A DNA stretch of 7,017 nucleotides, from the NCBI GenBank assembly GCA_017998735.1, contig JAGOCN010000087.1:1-7017 (forward strand), given 5' to 3'. Positions 1 through 5,771 of the stretch are shown in pieces. Below the pieces are notes generated by a model. It was not told the origin of the DNA and did not search any database. It was given only the letters and a program-made list of their open reading frames with translations. This stretch comes from Giesbergeria sp. Its GTDB lineage: Bacteria; Pseudomonadota; Gammaproteobacteria; Burkholderiales; Burkholderiaceae_C. Every line of letters begins with the position of its first letter. The stretch's first letter is position 1. The translations under genes and the position numbers were made by a program.

Positions 1-1778
1 TGTCGATGTGGCTGTGGCTGACGGCCGCGCCGGGCACCGTGCCGCACCTGTACTTTGAAGCGTCTGCCGTGGTGATCACGCTGGTGCTGCTGGGCAAATG
101 GCTGGAAGCCCGCGCCAAGCACCAGACCACGGCCGCCATCCGCGCCCTGCACGGCCTGCGGCCCGACGTGGCGCACCTGATTGGCAAGGGCGGGGAGGTC
201 GATGTGCCGGTGTCCGAAGTGCTGGCCGGCGACCGGCTGGTGGTGCGCCCCGGTGAGCGTTTTCCGGTCGACGGCGTGCTGCAGGAAGGCGACACGCAGG
301 TGGACGAATCGATGCTGACGGGCGAGCCGCTGCCGGTGGTCAAGGAAGTGGGCGACGCGCTGACGGGCGGCTCGATCAACGGCGAAGGCCGCGTGGTGCT
401 GGAGGTGCGCGCCGTGGGGTCAGAGACTGTGCTGGCCCGCATCATCCGGCTGGTGGAAGACGCGCAGGCCGCCAAGGCGCCCATCCAGCGGCTGGTGGAC
501 CAGGTGGCCAACGTATTTGTGCCGGTGGTGCTGCTGATTGCACTGCTGACGCTGCTGGGCTGGCTGTGGGCCGGGGTGGGCTTTGAGGTGGCGCTGATCC
601 GCGCCGTGGCGGTGCTGGTGATTGCCTGCCCCTGCGCGCTGGGGCTGGCGACGCCGGCGGCCATCATGGCCGGCACCGGCGTGGCAGCCAAAAACGGCAT
701 TCTGATCAAGGATGCGCAGGCGCTGGAGCTGGCGCACAAGGTGAACACGGTGGCGTTTGACAAGACTGGCACGCTGACCGTCGGCCAGCCCCGCCTGACC
801 GCGCTGGAGGTGGTGCCGGGCCTGGACGAGCATGCTGTTTTGCAGGCCGGCGCCAGCCTGCAAAGCGGCAGCGAACACCCGCTGGCCCGCGCCGTGGTGC
901 AGCGGGCGCAGGACAGCGGCCTGCAGCTGGACGCGCCTGACGCCGTGCGCGCCGTGCCGGGCCGGGGCACCGAAGGCCGGGTGCAGGGCCACGCCTACCT
1001 GCTGGGCAGCCTGCGCTGGATGGACGAACTGGGCGTGTCGATGGGCCCGATGGCCGACCGCGCTGCGCAATTGCAGGCCGAAGGCGCCACGGTGTCGGCG
1101 CTGGCACTGCGCACGCCCAAGGGGATTGCCCTGCTGGCGCTGATGGCCTTTGCCGACGAGCCCAAACCCGGCGCCCGCGCCGCGCTGTCGCAACTGCGCG
1201 CACGCGGCCAGCGCGTGGTGATGATTTCCGGCGACAACCGGGGGGCCGCCGAAGCCATGGCGCGCCGCCTGGGGCTGGACCCGGGCGCCGGCGAGGTGCG
1301 CGCCGAGGTGCTGCCGGGCGACAAGGCGGCGCAGGTGGTGGCGCTGCAGCAGGGCGGCCAGGTGGTCGCCATGGTGGGCGACGGCGTGAACGACGCGCCG
1401 GCGCTGGCCGCCGCCGACGTGGGCATGGCGATGGGCAACGGCACCGACGTGGCGATGCACGCGGCCGGCATCACGCTGATGCGCGGCGACCCGATGCTGG
1501 TGGCGGCGGCACTCGACATCTCGCACCGCACGGTGCTGAAGATCCGGCAAAACCTGTTCTGGGCGTTTGCGTACAACGTGGCCGGCATTCCGCTGGCGGC
1601 GCTCGGTTACCTCAGCCCGGTGGTGGCCGGCGCGGCGATGGCGCTCAGCTCGGTCAGCGTGATGGCCAATGCCCTGCTGCTCAAGCGCTGGAAGATGCAG
1701 CAGAGCCCGTCGCAAACGCCGCACAGCCCGGACCAGCGCGTGGAACCGCAGGTGCAGGTGCAGGAATCGGCCGGCTGA
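1..1778 (+). CDS. copA: Copper-exporting P1B-type ATPase, CopA-like (5' end outside the window)
   Basis: Integral inner-membrane ATPase that uses ATP to pump Cu(I) out of the cytoplasm. The frame is open through the left edge, so the cytosolic metal-binding domain(s) and first membrane helices are missing. Residues are counted from the in-frame Met at position 6, which is internal and not the start. They show a membrane helix (about 14-36), the actuator TGE (105-107), a helix at about 170-190, the transmembrane metal site CPC (208-210), the phosphorylation motif DKTGT (252-256), the nucleotide-binding HP (291-292) and the hinge GDGVND (458-463). Two last helices follow, with Y523-N524 and M545xxS548S549. 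CPC plus YN plus MxxSS is the Cu(I)/Ag(I) signature of the P1B-1 subgroup, which argues against Zn/Cd/Pb specificity. A Gln/Pro-rich hydrophilic tail of about 30 residues ends the protein. No CueR site or other regulator is visible because the promoter is outside. Silver transport cannot be excluded. Confidence 0.95.
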   Translation, partial: SMWLWLTAAPGTVPHLYFEASAVVITLVLLGKWLEARAKHQTTAAIRALHGLRPDVAHLIGKGGEVDVPVSEVLAGDRLVVRPGERFPVDGVLQEGDTQVDESMLTGEPLPVVKEVGDALTGGSINGEGRVVLEVRAVGSETVLARIIRLVEDAQAAKAPIQRLVDQVANVFVPVVLLIALLTLLGWLWAGVGFEVALIRAVAVLVIACPCALGLATPAAIMAGTGVAAKNGILIKDAQALELAHKVNTVAFDKTGTLTVGQPRLTALEVVPGLDEHAVLQAGASLQSGSEHPLARAVVQRAQDSGLQLDAPDAVRAVPGRGTEGRVQGHAYLLGSLRWMDELGVSMGPMADRAAQLQAEGATVSALALRTPKGIALLALMAFADEPKPGARAALSQLRARGQRVVMISGDNRGAAEAMARRLGLDPGAGEVRAEVLPGDKAAQVVALQQGGQVVAMVGDGVNDAPALAAADVGMAMGNGTDVAMHAAGITLMRGDPMLVAAALDISHRTVLKIRQNLFWAFAYNVAGIPLAALGYLSPVVAGAAMALSSVSVMANALLLKRWKMQQSPSQTPHSPDQRVEPQVQVQESAG

Positions 1779-1830
1779 AAGTGAGAGGTACGGGGATATG
1801 AAGCACAGTGCGCAAGGCCCGGTGCTGGTG

Positions 1831-1851
1831 CGCGCAAGGTTGTCTTGCGCG
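1831..1851 (+). terminator. Possible terminator hairpin after copA
   Basis: CGCGCAAG (1831-1838), loop GTTGT, CTTGCGCG (1844-1851): a perfect 8-bp stem 53 bases past the copA stop. No T-tract follows it, so intrinsic termination is uncertain. It may instead protect the 3' end or act with the nearby repeats. Confidence 0.35.
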
Positions 1852-1860
1852 GTATGGTTC

Positions 1861-1910
1861 TGCTATTGAAAAAAGAGCTGCTGGCGCAGGCTGTGCCTGC
1901 GCTGGAGCCT
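1861..1910 (+). repeat. Dispersed ~50-bp intergenic repeat, copy 1
   Basis: Begins TGCTATTGAA and matches the segment at 3441-3490 at 44 of 50 positions without gaps. Its core is a perfect 8-bp hairpin, GCGCAGGC (1884-1891), loop TGT, GCCTGCGC (1895-1902), with TTTT shortly after (1912-1915). It lies 82 bases past the copA stop, in the same orientation as the gene. It resembles a short repeat I recall as common between genes in Comamonadaceae; that assignment is from memory. It may act as a transcription terminator or 3'-end stabiliser. Confidence 0.75.
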
Positions 1911-1946
1911 GTTTTCACACTGACCGAACATGCCGCCGGTGTTGCT

Positions 1947-1980
1947 CCCTCTCCCTCTGGGAGAGGGCTGGGGTGAGGGC
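1947..1980. repeat. REP-like palindrome with GGGGTGAGGG tail
   Basis: CCCTCTCCC (1947-1955), loop TCT, GGGAGAGGG (1959-1967): a perfect 9-bp stem, followed by CTGGGGTGAGGGC to 1980. The palindrome with a GGGGTGAGGG tail is a pattern widely seen as a repetitive extragenic palindrome in proteobacterial genomes. Being symmetric and placed between convergent genes, it could limit read-through in both directions. No transposase is nearby. Confidence 0.7.
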
Positions 1981-2151
1981 CAGCGGCGCTGGCATTTGGC
2001 GCATCCATTGCGCCATAAGCCGCTCAACCGGCCAGCAAAAAATGCTCCAGCGGTTCAAAGCCCCTGCCTTGCCTTTGCACCCCCTGTGTCTGCACAGCAC
2101 AGCCACAGGTGCGCGCAGGCATGGGGTGCACGCAGGCATGGGCAGGGCGCT

Positions 2152-2556
2152 TCAGGGCTTGGCGCCTTCCTCGAATTCCGCGCTCGACAGCATGCCGCTC
2201 CTGTCGGTGTCCAGCTCCTCAAAACGGTTGCCAATGGCCGGCAGGGTGGCCGCTTCCGTGGCGCTCAGCTGGCCATCGCGGTTGCTGTCGGCGCGCTCAA
2301 AAGCGGCCTGGCTGGCGGTGCCTGCAGCCAGCATGCCAGCGCTGCCTGTCTGGTCGGCAGCAGGCGAAGCTGGTCCGGGGCCGATCACCGCCCTGGGGGC
2401 GCTCTGGCCGGTGCCGGGCGCAGTGCCGGCGGGGCCGGGCTGTGGTTGTGCATGCAGGGCCGCGATGCTGCCCAGCGACAGGGCGGCAAACAGCAGCACG
2501 CTGCGTTTGTCGAAACAGGCAAGGGATGCAAGGCAGGCGCGTGGTTTGTGGGCCAT
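2152..2556 (-). CDS. Exported EF-hand calcium-binding protein (134 aa)
   Basis: Small predicted periplasmic or secreted protein that probably binds Ca2+; its physiological role is unknown. The start at 2556 was chosen because GGAG (2566-2569 on the minus strand) lies 9 bases upstream and because it opens directly into a signal peptide. That peptide has a basic n-region with K4, R6 and K18, a hydrophobic core at about 20-34 and a likely cleavage after A36 (ALHA/QPQ). A Pro/Gly/Ala-rich linker (37-80) follows. Two EF-hand loops then fit the 12-residue pattern: D90-x-N92-x-D94-G95 to E101, and D116-x-D118-x-S120-G121 to E127. The loops are 26 residues apart, as in a paired EF-hand, although the helices between them are short. 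The frame stays open far upstream, but that extension is antisense to the adenosyltransferase gene and is not credible. The gene is divergent from the adenosyltransferase and convergent with copA, so it is probably transcribed alone. Confidence 0.85.
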   Translation of the reverse strand: MAHKPRACLASLACFDKRSVLLFAALSLGSIAALHAQPQPGPAGTAPGTGQSAPRAVIGPGPASPAADQTGSAGMLAAGTASQAAFERADSNRDGQLSATEAATLPAIGNRFEELDTDRSGMLSSAEFEEGAKP

Positions 2557-2616
2557 GGGCAAAAGCTCCGCAAAAGTTGAACACGGCGCCATTGCAGCGC
2601 AGCACGGCCGCACCGG

Positions 2617-2680
2617 CCAGCACTTTTGCCAGCTGTTGCCCTGGCCAACATTTGCCAGCGCCAGCCAACATTTGCCAGCG
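2617..2680. repeat. Three related short repeats between divergent genes
   Basis: GCCAACATTTGCCAGCG occurs exactly twice (2644-2660 and 2664-2680) at a 20-bp period. A variant, GCCAGCACTTTTGCCAGC, is at 2617-2634. Each unit contains GCCA twice. The cluster lies 61-124 bases upstream of the EF-hand start and about 150-215 bases upstream of the adenosyltransferase start. It could be a regulator binding array or a simple local duplication; no regulator family is recognised from the motif. Confidence 0.6.
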
Positions 2681-2730
2681 CGGTGTAACCCCCTGCGCAA
2701 GCCCTGCATTCCTTCTGCCTTCTCCTGTGG

Positions 2731-2748
2731 ACACCGGCAAACACCGGC
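2731..2748 (+). repeat. Short direct repeat ACACCGGC, 10-bp period
   Basis: ACACCGGC at 2731-2738 and 2741-2748, spaced one helical turn, 85-102 bases upstream of the adenosyltransferase start. A CACAAT element (2756-2761) just after could be part of a promoter -10 box, but no matching -35 is seen at the right distance. Chance is a real alternative. Confidence 0.3.
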
Positions 2749-2832
2749 CGTCAAGCACAATCGTCCACCCTGGCGGGCTGCTGCAGCCTGCTGCAATCCA
2801 CTGTGCTTTGAAAAGCGAAGGAACGAACCCCC

Positions 2833-3414
2833 ATGGGCAACAGACTCACCCAGATAGCCACCCGCACCGGCGACGATGGCAGCACCGGCCTTGGCGACAA
2901 CACCCGCGTGTCCAAGAACAGCCCGCGCCCGCACGCCATGGGCGATGTGGACGAACTCAATTCGCAGCTGGGCCTGCTGCTGTGCGAGCCGCTGCCGGAC
3001 GGCGTGCGCACCCTGCTGGGCGACGTGCAGCACCAGCTGTTCAACCTGGGCGGCGAATTGTCGATTCCGGGTTTTGTGCTGCTCAAGGACGACGCCCTGC
3101 TGCAGCTGGACGAGGCGCTGGCCGAGCACAACGCGCAGCTGCCGCGTCTGCAGGAATTCATCCTGCCCGCCGGCACCCGCGCCGCCGCCCAGGCGCACAT
3201 CTGCCGCACCGTGGCGCGCCGCGCCGAGCGCTCCGTGGTGGCGCTGGGCGCAGCCGAAGGCGATGCGGTGCGCGAGGCGCCGCGCCAGTACCTCAACCGC
3301 CTGTCGGACCTGATGTTCGTGCTGGCACGCGTGCTCAACCGCATGGACGGCGGCGACGATGTGTACTGGAAAAGCGAGCGGCTGGCACGCAGCGTGGCGG
3401 AAGACGCTGAATGA
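2833..3414 (+). CDS. pduO: PduO-type cob(I)alamin / cob(I)yrinic acid a,c-diamide adenosyltransferase (193 aa)
   Basis: Cytoplasmic enzyme that transfers the adenosyl group of ATP to reduced cobalamin, making adenosylcobalamin (coenzyme B12) and releasing triphosphate. The family signatures appear in order: ATP-binding TRTGDDGSTGLGD (10-22), DVDELNSQLG (38-47), LFNLGGEL (69-76), FILPAGT (109-115), the Arg-rich CRTVARRAER (124-133) equivalent to the conserved active-site arginines of human MMAB, and YLNRLSDLMFVLAR (153-166). The length is normal for the all-helical trimeric family. AAGGA (2818-2822) lies 10 bases before the ATG, supporting the start. No cobalamin biosynthesis gene or B12-dependent mutase is beside it, so it may serve salvage of imported B12. 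No B12 riboswitch was recognised upstream. pduO is used here as the family name; annotators may also write cobO-like, although the CobA/CobO fold is unrelated. Confidence 0.95.
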   Translation: MGNRLTQIATRTGDDGSTGLGDNTRVSKNSPRPHAMGDVDELNSQLGLLLCEPLPDGVRTLLGDVQHQLFNLGGELSIPGFVLLKDDALLQLDEALAEHNAQLPRLQEFILPAGTRAAAQAHICRTVARRAERSVVALGAAEGDAVREAPRQYLNRLSDLMFVLARVLNRMDGGDDVYWKSERLARSVAEDAE

Positions 3415-3440
3415 ACCCTGCGGCGGCAAACCTGGGGTTT

Positions 3441-3490
3441 TGCTATTGAAAAGTGAGCTGCTGGCGCAGGCTGCGCCTGTGCTGGAGGCA
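3441..3490 (+). repeat. Dispersed ~50-bp intergenic repeat, copy 2
   Basis: Matches 1861-1910 at 44 of 50 positions. The core hairpin is kept: GCGCAGGC (3464-3471), loop TGC, GCCTGTGC (3475-3482). The one stem change turns a G-C pair into a G-U pair, tolerated in RNA. TTTTT follows at 3492-3496. It lies 26 bases past the adenosyltransferase stop in the same orientation as the gene, just as copy 1 follows copA. Confidence 0.75.
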
Positions 3491-3540
3491 CTTTTTGCCT
3501 GATCAGCGGCATGCCTCAGACAACGCACAACACCGGCGCA

Positions 3541-3600
3541 GGCAATGGGGGTCAGACCACGATTTCGCGAAGAGAAACTCGGGCTCTGACCCCGATTGCC
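3541..3600. repeat. Inner inverted repeat with GGGGTCAGA / TCTGACCCC
   Basis: GGCAATGGGGGTCAGA (3541-3556) is the inverted copy of TCTGACCCCGATTGCC (3585-3600) with one mismatch, enclosing 28 bases that include the palindrome TTCGCGAA (3564-3571). Inverted GGGGTCAGA units resemble palindromes I recall as associated with REP-type tyrosine transposases (RAYTs) in proteobacteria. No such transposase is in this window. Confidence 0.65.
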
Positions 3601-3622
3601 GGAAGGTTGCGCGCTGCGTTTG

Positions 3623-3654
3623 CAGCCAGGCAGGCAGGCAGGCAGGCAGCCAGG
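3623..3654 (+). repeat. CAGG tetranucleotide microsatellite
   Basis: Five perfect CAGG units (3627-3646) flanked on both sides by CAGCCAGG (3623-3630 and 3647-3654). Two more tandem CAGCCAGG units are at 3711-3726. Such tracts can change length by slippage. This one is non-coding and about 230-260 bases upstream of pirin, so any effect would be on transcription or structure. Confidence 0.8.
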
Positions 3655-3883
3655 GTCTGTCTGAGGCACATCGCTGATCAGGCAAGTCTGCCAGCGGCCT
3701 TGCGTGCAGCCAGCCAGGCAGCCAGGCAACCCTGCCGCGCATGGCACGCGGCCGGTACCTGCCCCGAGGCCTGCCCTTGTGCCGGCGGCATTGCGCACCC
3801 ACCTGCCTGGTCTGGCTGCGCGCCGTGCAGCTGCCCCGGCATGTCGCACCAGGGGCGCCGGCGCCGCCTTCGGGAGCCTTTCC

Positions 3884-4987
3884 ATGACCCACACGCCTGA
3901 CACTCTTTCTCTTTCTTCATCCGCCATCGTCTCCACCCAGCCGCTCGGCCCGCTGTGGCCGACGCTGGACCCGTTCCTGTTCTGCGCGCACCACGACGAT
4001 GCCTACCCGGCCGGCAACGCCGCCCTGGCGCCGGCCGTGCCCTTGCACGGGCGCCAGATCGGCAGCGACTTCAGCCGCCAGAACGGCTGGAGCATGTACC
4101 ACGGGCGCGCCGTGCCCGGCTTCCCCGGCCACCCGCACCGGGGTTTTGAAACCGTCACGCTGGTGCGCAAAGGGCTGATCGATCATGCCGACTCCCTGGG
4201 CGCGGCAGCGCGCTTTGGCGGCGGCGATGTGCAGTGGCTGACCGCCGGGCGCGGCATCCAGCATTCGGAGATGTTTCCCCTTTTGAACCAGGACGCGCCC
4301 AACCCGTTGGAGCTGTTCCAGGTCTGGCTGAACCTGCCAGCGCGCCAGAAGATGGCCGAGCCGCACTTCACCATGCTGTGGAACGAACGCATCCCGCGCC
4401 TGCGGCACCAGGATGCAGCAGGCCGCACCACCACCGTCACCGTGGTGGCCGGTGCGCTGGCCGGTGCCGGCGCCCCCCTGCCGCCACCGCCGCAGTCGTG
4501 GGCCGCGCAGCCCGGCGCCGATGTGGCGATCTGGACACTGCACCTGGCGCCCGGCGCCGAATGGACGCTGCCGGCGGCAGCGGGCGAGGGCACGCGCCGC
4601 ATGCTGTACTTCTTTGCCGGCGAAGGCCTGCGCATTGGCAGCGACATGCTGACCGGCCATGCCGCGCTGGAGCTGGCGGCCGGACGCGATCTGCCGCTGG
4701 CCAACACCGGCAGCACGCCCGTGGAATGCCTGCTGCTGCAGGGCCGGCCCTTGAACGAACCGGTGGCGCAGTACGGCCCGTTTGTCATGAATACCGAGCA
4801 GGAAATTGCCCAGGCGCTGCAGGACTACCGCCGCACCGAGTTTGGCGGCTGGCCCTGGGCTGAAGCCGATCCGGTGCACGGCAACCAGCCTCGGCGATTT
4901 GCCCGCCACCCCGGCCAGCAGGGCGAGGAAATGCCGGGTCTGGCGCCAGAGGCAGATGGCAAAGGGCCGAAGGCGCCAGCCTCCTGA
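3884..4987 (+). CDS. Pirin-family protein, bicupin (367 aa)
   Basis: Predicted cytoplasmic, iron-binding protein with two cupin-type beta-barrels. Characterised pirins include quercetin 2,3-dioxygenases and regulatory partners, and the substrate cannot be read from sequence. The metal-site residues are present: H83 and H85 in HPHRGFETVT (83-92), and H127 and E129 in GRGIQHSEMFP (122-132). These correspond to the His, His, His, Glu iron ligands of human pirin. The C-terminal domain ends with the family segment RPLNEPVAQYGPFVMNT (288-304) and FGGWPW (320-325). A Pro-rich stretch (197-204) falls between the barrels. The start at 3884 is preferred because GGGAG (3872-3876) lies 7 bases before it; the frame is open further upstream but only through repeats. 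The protein is longer than a typical pirin of about 290 residues, from an N-terminal lead of about 20-25 residues and a hydrophilic tail after about 341. Long gaps on both sides suggest its own transcript. Confidence 0.92.
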   Translation: MTHTPDTLSLSSSAIVSTQPLGPLWPTLDPFLFCAHHDDAYPAGNAALAPAVPLHGRQIGSDFSRQNGWSMYHGRAVPGFPGHPHRGFETVTLVRKGLIDHADSLGAAARFGGGDVQWLTAGRGIQHSEMFPLLNQDAPNPLELFQVWLNLPARQKMAEPHFTMLWNERIPRLRHQDAAGRTTTVTVVAGALAGAGAPLPPPPQSWAAQPGADVAIWTLHLAPGAEWTLPAAAGEGTRRMLYFFAGEGLRIGSDMLTGHAALELAAGRDLPLANTGSTPVECLLLQGRPLNEPVAQYGPFVMNTEQEIAQALQDYRRTEFGGWPWAEADPVHGNQPRRFARHPGQQGEEMPGLAPEADGKGPKAPAS

Positions 4988-5252
4988 AAACCCGGCGAAA
5001 GGCCTTTTTGTGCTGACCGGGATCGGGCACAGCGCAGCCCGTGCAAACAAGGTTCCCTGCCCAGCAAACCCCGGCCAAGCGCGCTGGCCTGCCAGCCAGC
5101 GCATGCGTTCCTTGTGGCATTTGCCGCAGCGCGGCAGACACTGCGCGCCCAGGCAGGTGGCAGACAATGGGCGCCGGACCGGGGCAGGGCACAGCGCCTT
5201 GCGCTGGTTTTTACCCTTACCGCTTTTTTCACCCCGTTTCGGACATCTGCCC
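4988..5252. other. Gap between pirin and slyD
   Basis: A stretch of 265 bases with no gene seen. GGGCACAGCGC occurs twice (5025-5035 and 5187-5197); the second copy supplies part of the terminator hairpin at 5192-5212. A palindrome AAAGGCCTTT (4998-5007) followed by more T lies just after the pirin stop but has no loop. No convincing -35/-10 pair was found for slyD. Confidence 0.5.
5192..5212 (+). terminator. Intrinsic terminator candidate upstream of slyD
   Basis: CAGCGC (5192-5197), loop CTT, GCGCTG (5201-5206), then G and TTTTT (5208-5212): a GC-rich 6-bp stem with a T-tract on the plus strand. It ends 40 bases before the slyD start and 225 bases past the pirin stop. It would end a pirin transcript or, if slyD is transcribed from further upstream, lie in the slyD leader. 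Confidence 0.55.
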
Positions 5253-5723
5253 ATGCACATCACCAAAGACACCGCCGTCACCCTGACCTACAAGGTCACC
5301 AGCCCGCAGGGCAAGCCGCTCGATTCCGGCTCCCTGGCCTACCTGCATGGCGGCTACGACGGCATTTTTCCCAAGGTCGAAGCCGCGCTGGACGGCCAGG
5401 AGCCGGGCTTTGCCACCACGCTGGAGCTGAGCGCCGAAGACGCCTTTGGCGCGCACGACGAAGCGCTGGTGCGCACCATTCCCAAAAGCGAGTTTCCGCC
5501 CGGCGTGAAGGTCGGGGGCCGCCTGCAGGGCGCCGGCGCCGACGGCCAGCCGCAGGTGTTCAACGTCGTCAAGATCAAGGGCCCTGAAGTACACCTGGAC
5601 GGCAACCACCCGCTGGCCGGCCAGGCGCTGCGCTTTGACTGCAAGGTGCAGGCGGTGCGCGCTGCCACGGCGGAAGAAATCACCCACCGCCATGTGCACG
5701 GCGAGCACGGTCACCAGCACTGA
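5253..5723 (+). CDS. slyD: SlyD-type FKBP peptidyl-prolyl cis-trans isomerase (156 aa)
   Basis: Cytoplasmic folding helper: the FKBP domain isomerises Xaa-Pro bonds, the inserted flap domain binds unfolded chains, and in other bacteria the metal-binding tail aids nickel delivery to hydrogenase. The FKBP part is residues 1-68 and about 115-140, with LHGGYDGIFPKVEAAL (31-46) and the SlyD hallmark NHPLAGQALRFD (118-129). The insert-in-flap domain lies between, about 69-112. The last 12 residues hold six His (145, 147, 149, 152, 154, 156), a metal-binding tail shorter and poorer in Cys than that of E. coli SlyD. The start at 5253 matches the family N-terminus (MHITKDTAVTLTY); upstream there is only GGA (5241-5243), a weak ribosome binding site. 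The longer upstream frame is not family-like. The gene converges on the helicase gene, with 45 bases between the stops. No hydrogenase or urease gene is in view. Confidence 0.93.
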   Translation: MHITKDTAVTLTYKVTSPQGKPLDSGSLAYLHGGYDGIFPKVEAALDGQEPGFATTLELSAEDAFGAHDEALVRTIPKSEFPPGVKVGGRLQGAGADGQPQVFNVVKIKGPEVHLDGNHPLAGQALRFDCKVQAVRAATAEEITHRHVHGEHGHQH

Positions 5724-5727
5724 GCAC

Positions 5728-5771
5728 TGAGCGCCGCGCAGTGGCGCTGTGGCGCAGTGGCGCGGTGCTCA
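5728..5771. terminator. Bidirectional hairpin between slyD and dinG
   Basis: TGAGCGCCGCGC (5728-5739) pairs with GCGCGGTGCTCA (5760-5771) over 12 bp with one mismatch, which is G-U in the plus-strand RNA. The 20-base interior is built from the repeated GCGCAGTGGCGC (5736-5747 and 5752-5763). There is no T-tract. It lies between convergent genes and its right arm contains the stop codon of the minus-strand gene (5769-5771), so it could block read-through both ways. Confidence 0.6.

Larger units (their letters stand above)
1779..2151. other. Non-coding gap between convergent copA and EF-hand gene
   Basis: A stretch of 373 bases with no convincing gene. From left to right it holds a perfect hairpin (1831-1851), a copy of a 50-bp dispersed repeat (1861-1910) and a REP-like palindrome (1947-1980). 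A 12-bp direct repeat, CGCAGGCATGGG (2114-2125 and 2131-2142, 17-bp period), lies just beyond the stop of the minus-strand gene. A small hairpin CTGTG/CACAG (2084-2097) lies between. The long open frames crossing here use codons unlike the neighbouring genes and match nothing I recognise, so I read them as a consequence of high GC. Confidence 0.6.
3495..3685. repeat. Long nested inverted repeat, MITE/REP-like
   Basis: Outer arms 3495-3522 and 3658-3685 are inverted copies matching at 25 of 28 positions; the only differences are three adjacent bases in the middle. Each end carries TGATCAG. A second inverted repeat (3541-3600) is centred inside it. The right half is about 39 bases longer than the left, and most of the excess coincides with the CAGG tract. 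No coding capacity and no clear target-site duplication are seen. It could be a small non-autonomous mobile element or a large RNA/DNA hairpin. Confidence 0.65.
3415..3883. other. Repeat-rich gap between adenosyltransferase and pirin
   Basis: A stretch of 469 bases without a supported gene. Directly after the stop, AACCC (3414-3418) can pair with GGGTT (3435-3439) before TTTT, a weak terminator candidate. Then come the second copy of the 50-bp repeat (3441-3490), a long nested inverted repeat (3495-3685), a CAGG microsatellite inside it, and more CAGCCAGG units (3711-3718 and 3719-3726). A 12-bp palindrome, GGCGCCGGCGCC (3854-3865), sits just before the pirin ribosome binding site. No clear promoter for pirin was found. 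Confidence 0.6.

Noticed and set aside
420..1724. 434-residue minus-strand open frame antisense to copA
   Set aside because: His/Arg/Gln-rich composition typical of the reverse complement of a GC-rich gene; no family features.
2500..2556. Lipoprotein signal in the EF-hand protein (Cys at residues 8 and 14)
   Set aside because: Both Cys lie before the hydrophobic core, so they cannot be a lipobox cysteine; cleavage after A36 by signal peptidase I fits better.
2557..2832. Cobalamin riboswitch upstream of the adenosyltransferase
   Set aside because: I looked for a B12-box-like sequence and a multi-helix leader and saw none; the repeats there do not resemble that RNA. A covariance-model scan would settle it.
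1808..2857. Long plus-strand open frames across 1808-2857 and 2109-3410
   Set aside because: They run through repeats and through the EF-hand and adenosyltransferase genes in the wrong frames, with Cys/Arg/Ala-biased composition.
3415..3883. CRISPR-like array from the repeated units in the gap
   Set aside because: Units are 4-8 bp or inverted, without regular spacers of 25-40 bp.
2152..3936. 594-residue minus-strand open frame covering the EF-hand gene and extending upstream
   Set aside because: Only the last 134 residues look like a protein (signal peptide plus EF-hands, with a ribosome site at the internal start). The rest is antisense to the well-supported adenosyltransferase and the repeat region.
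3917..5281. 454-residue minus-strand open frame antisense to pirin
   Set aside because: Shadow frame; the plus strand encodes a pirin with all metal ligands.
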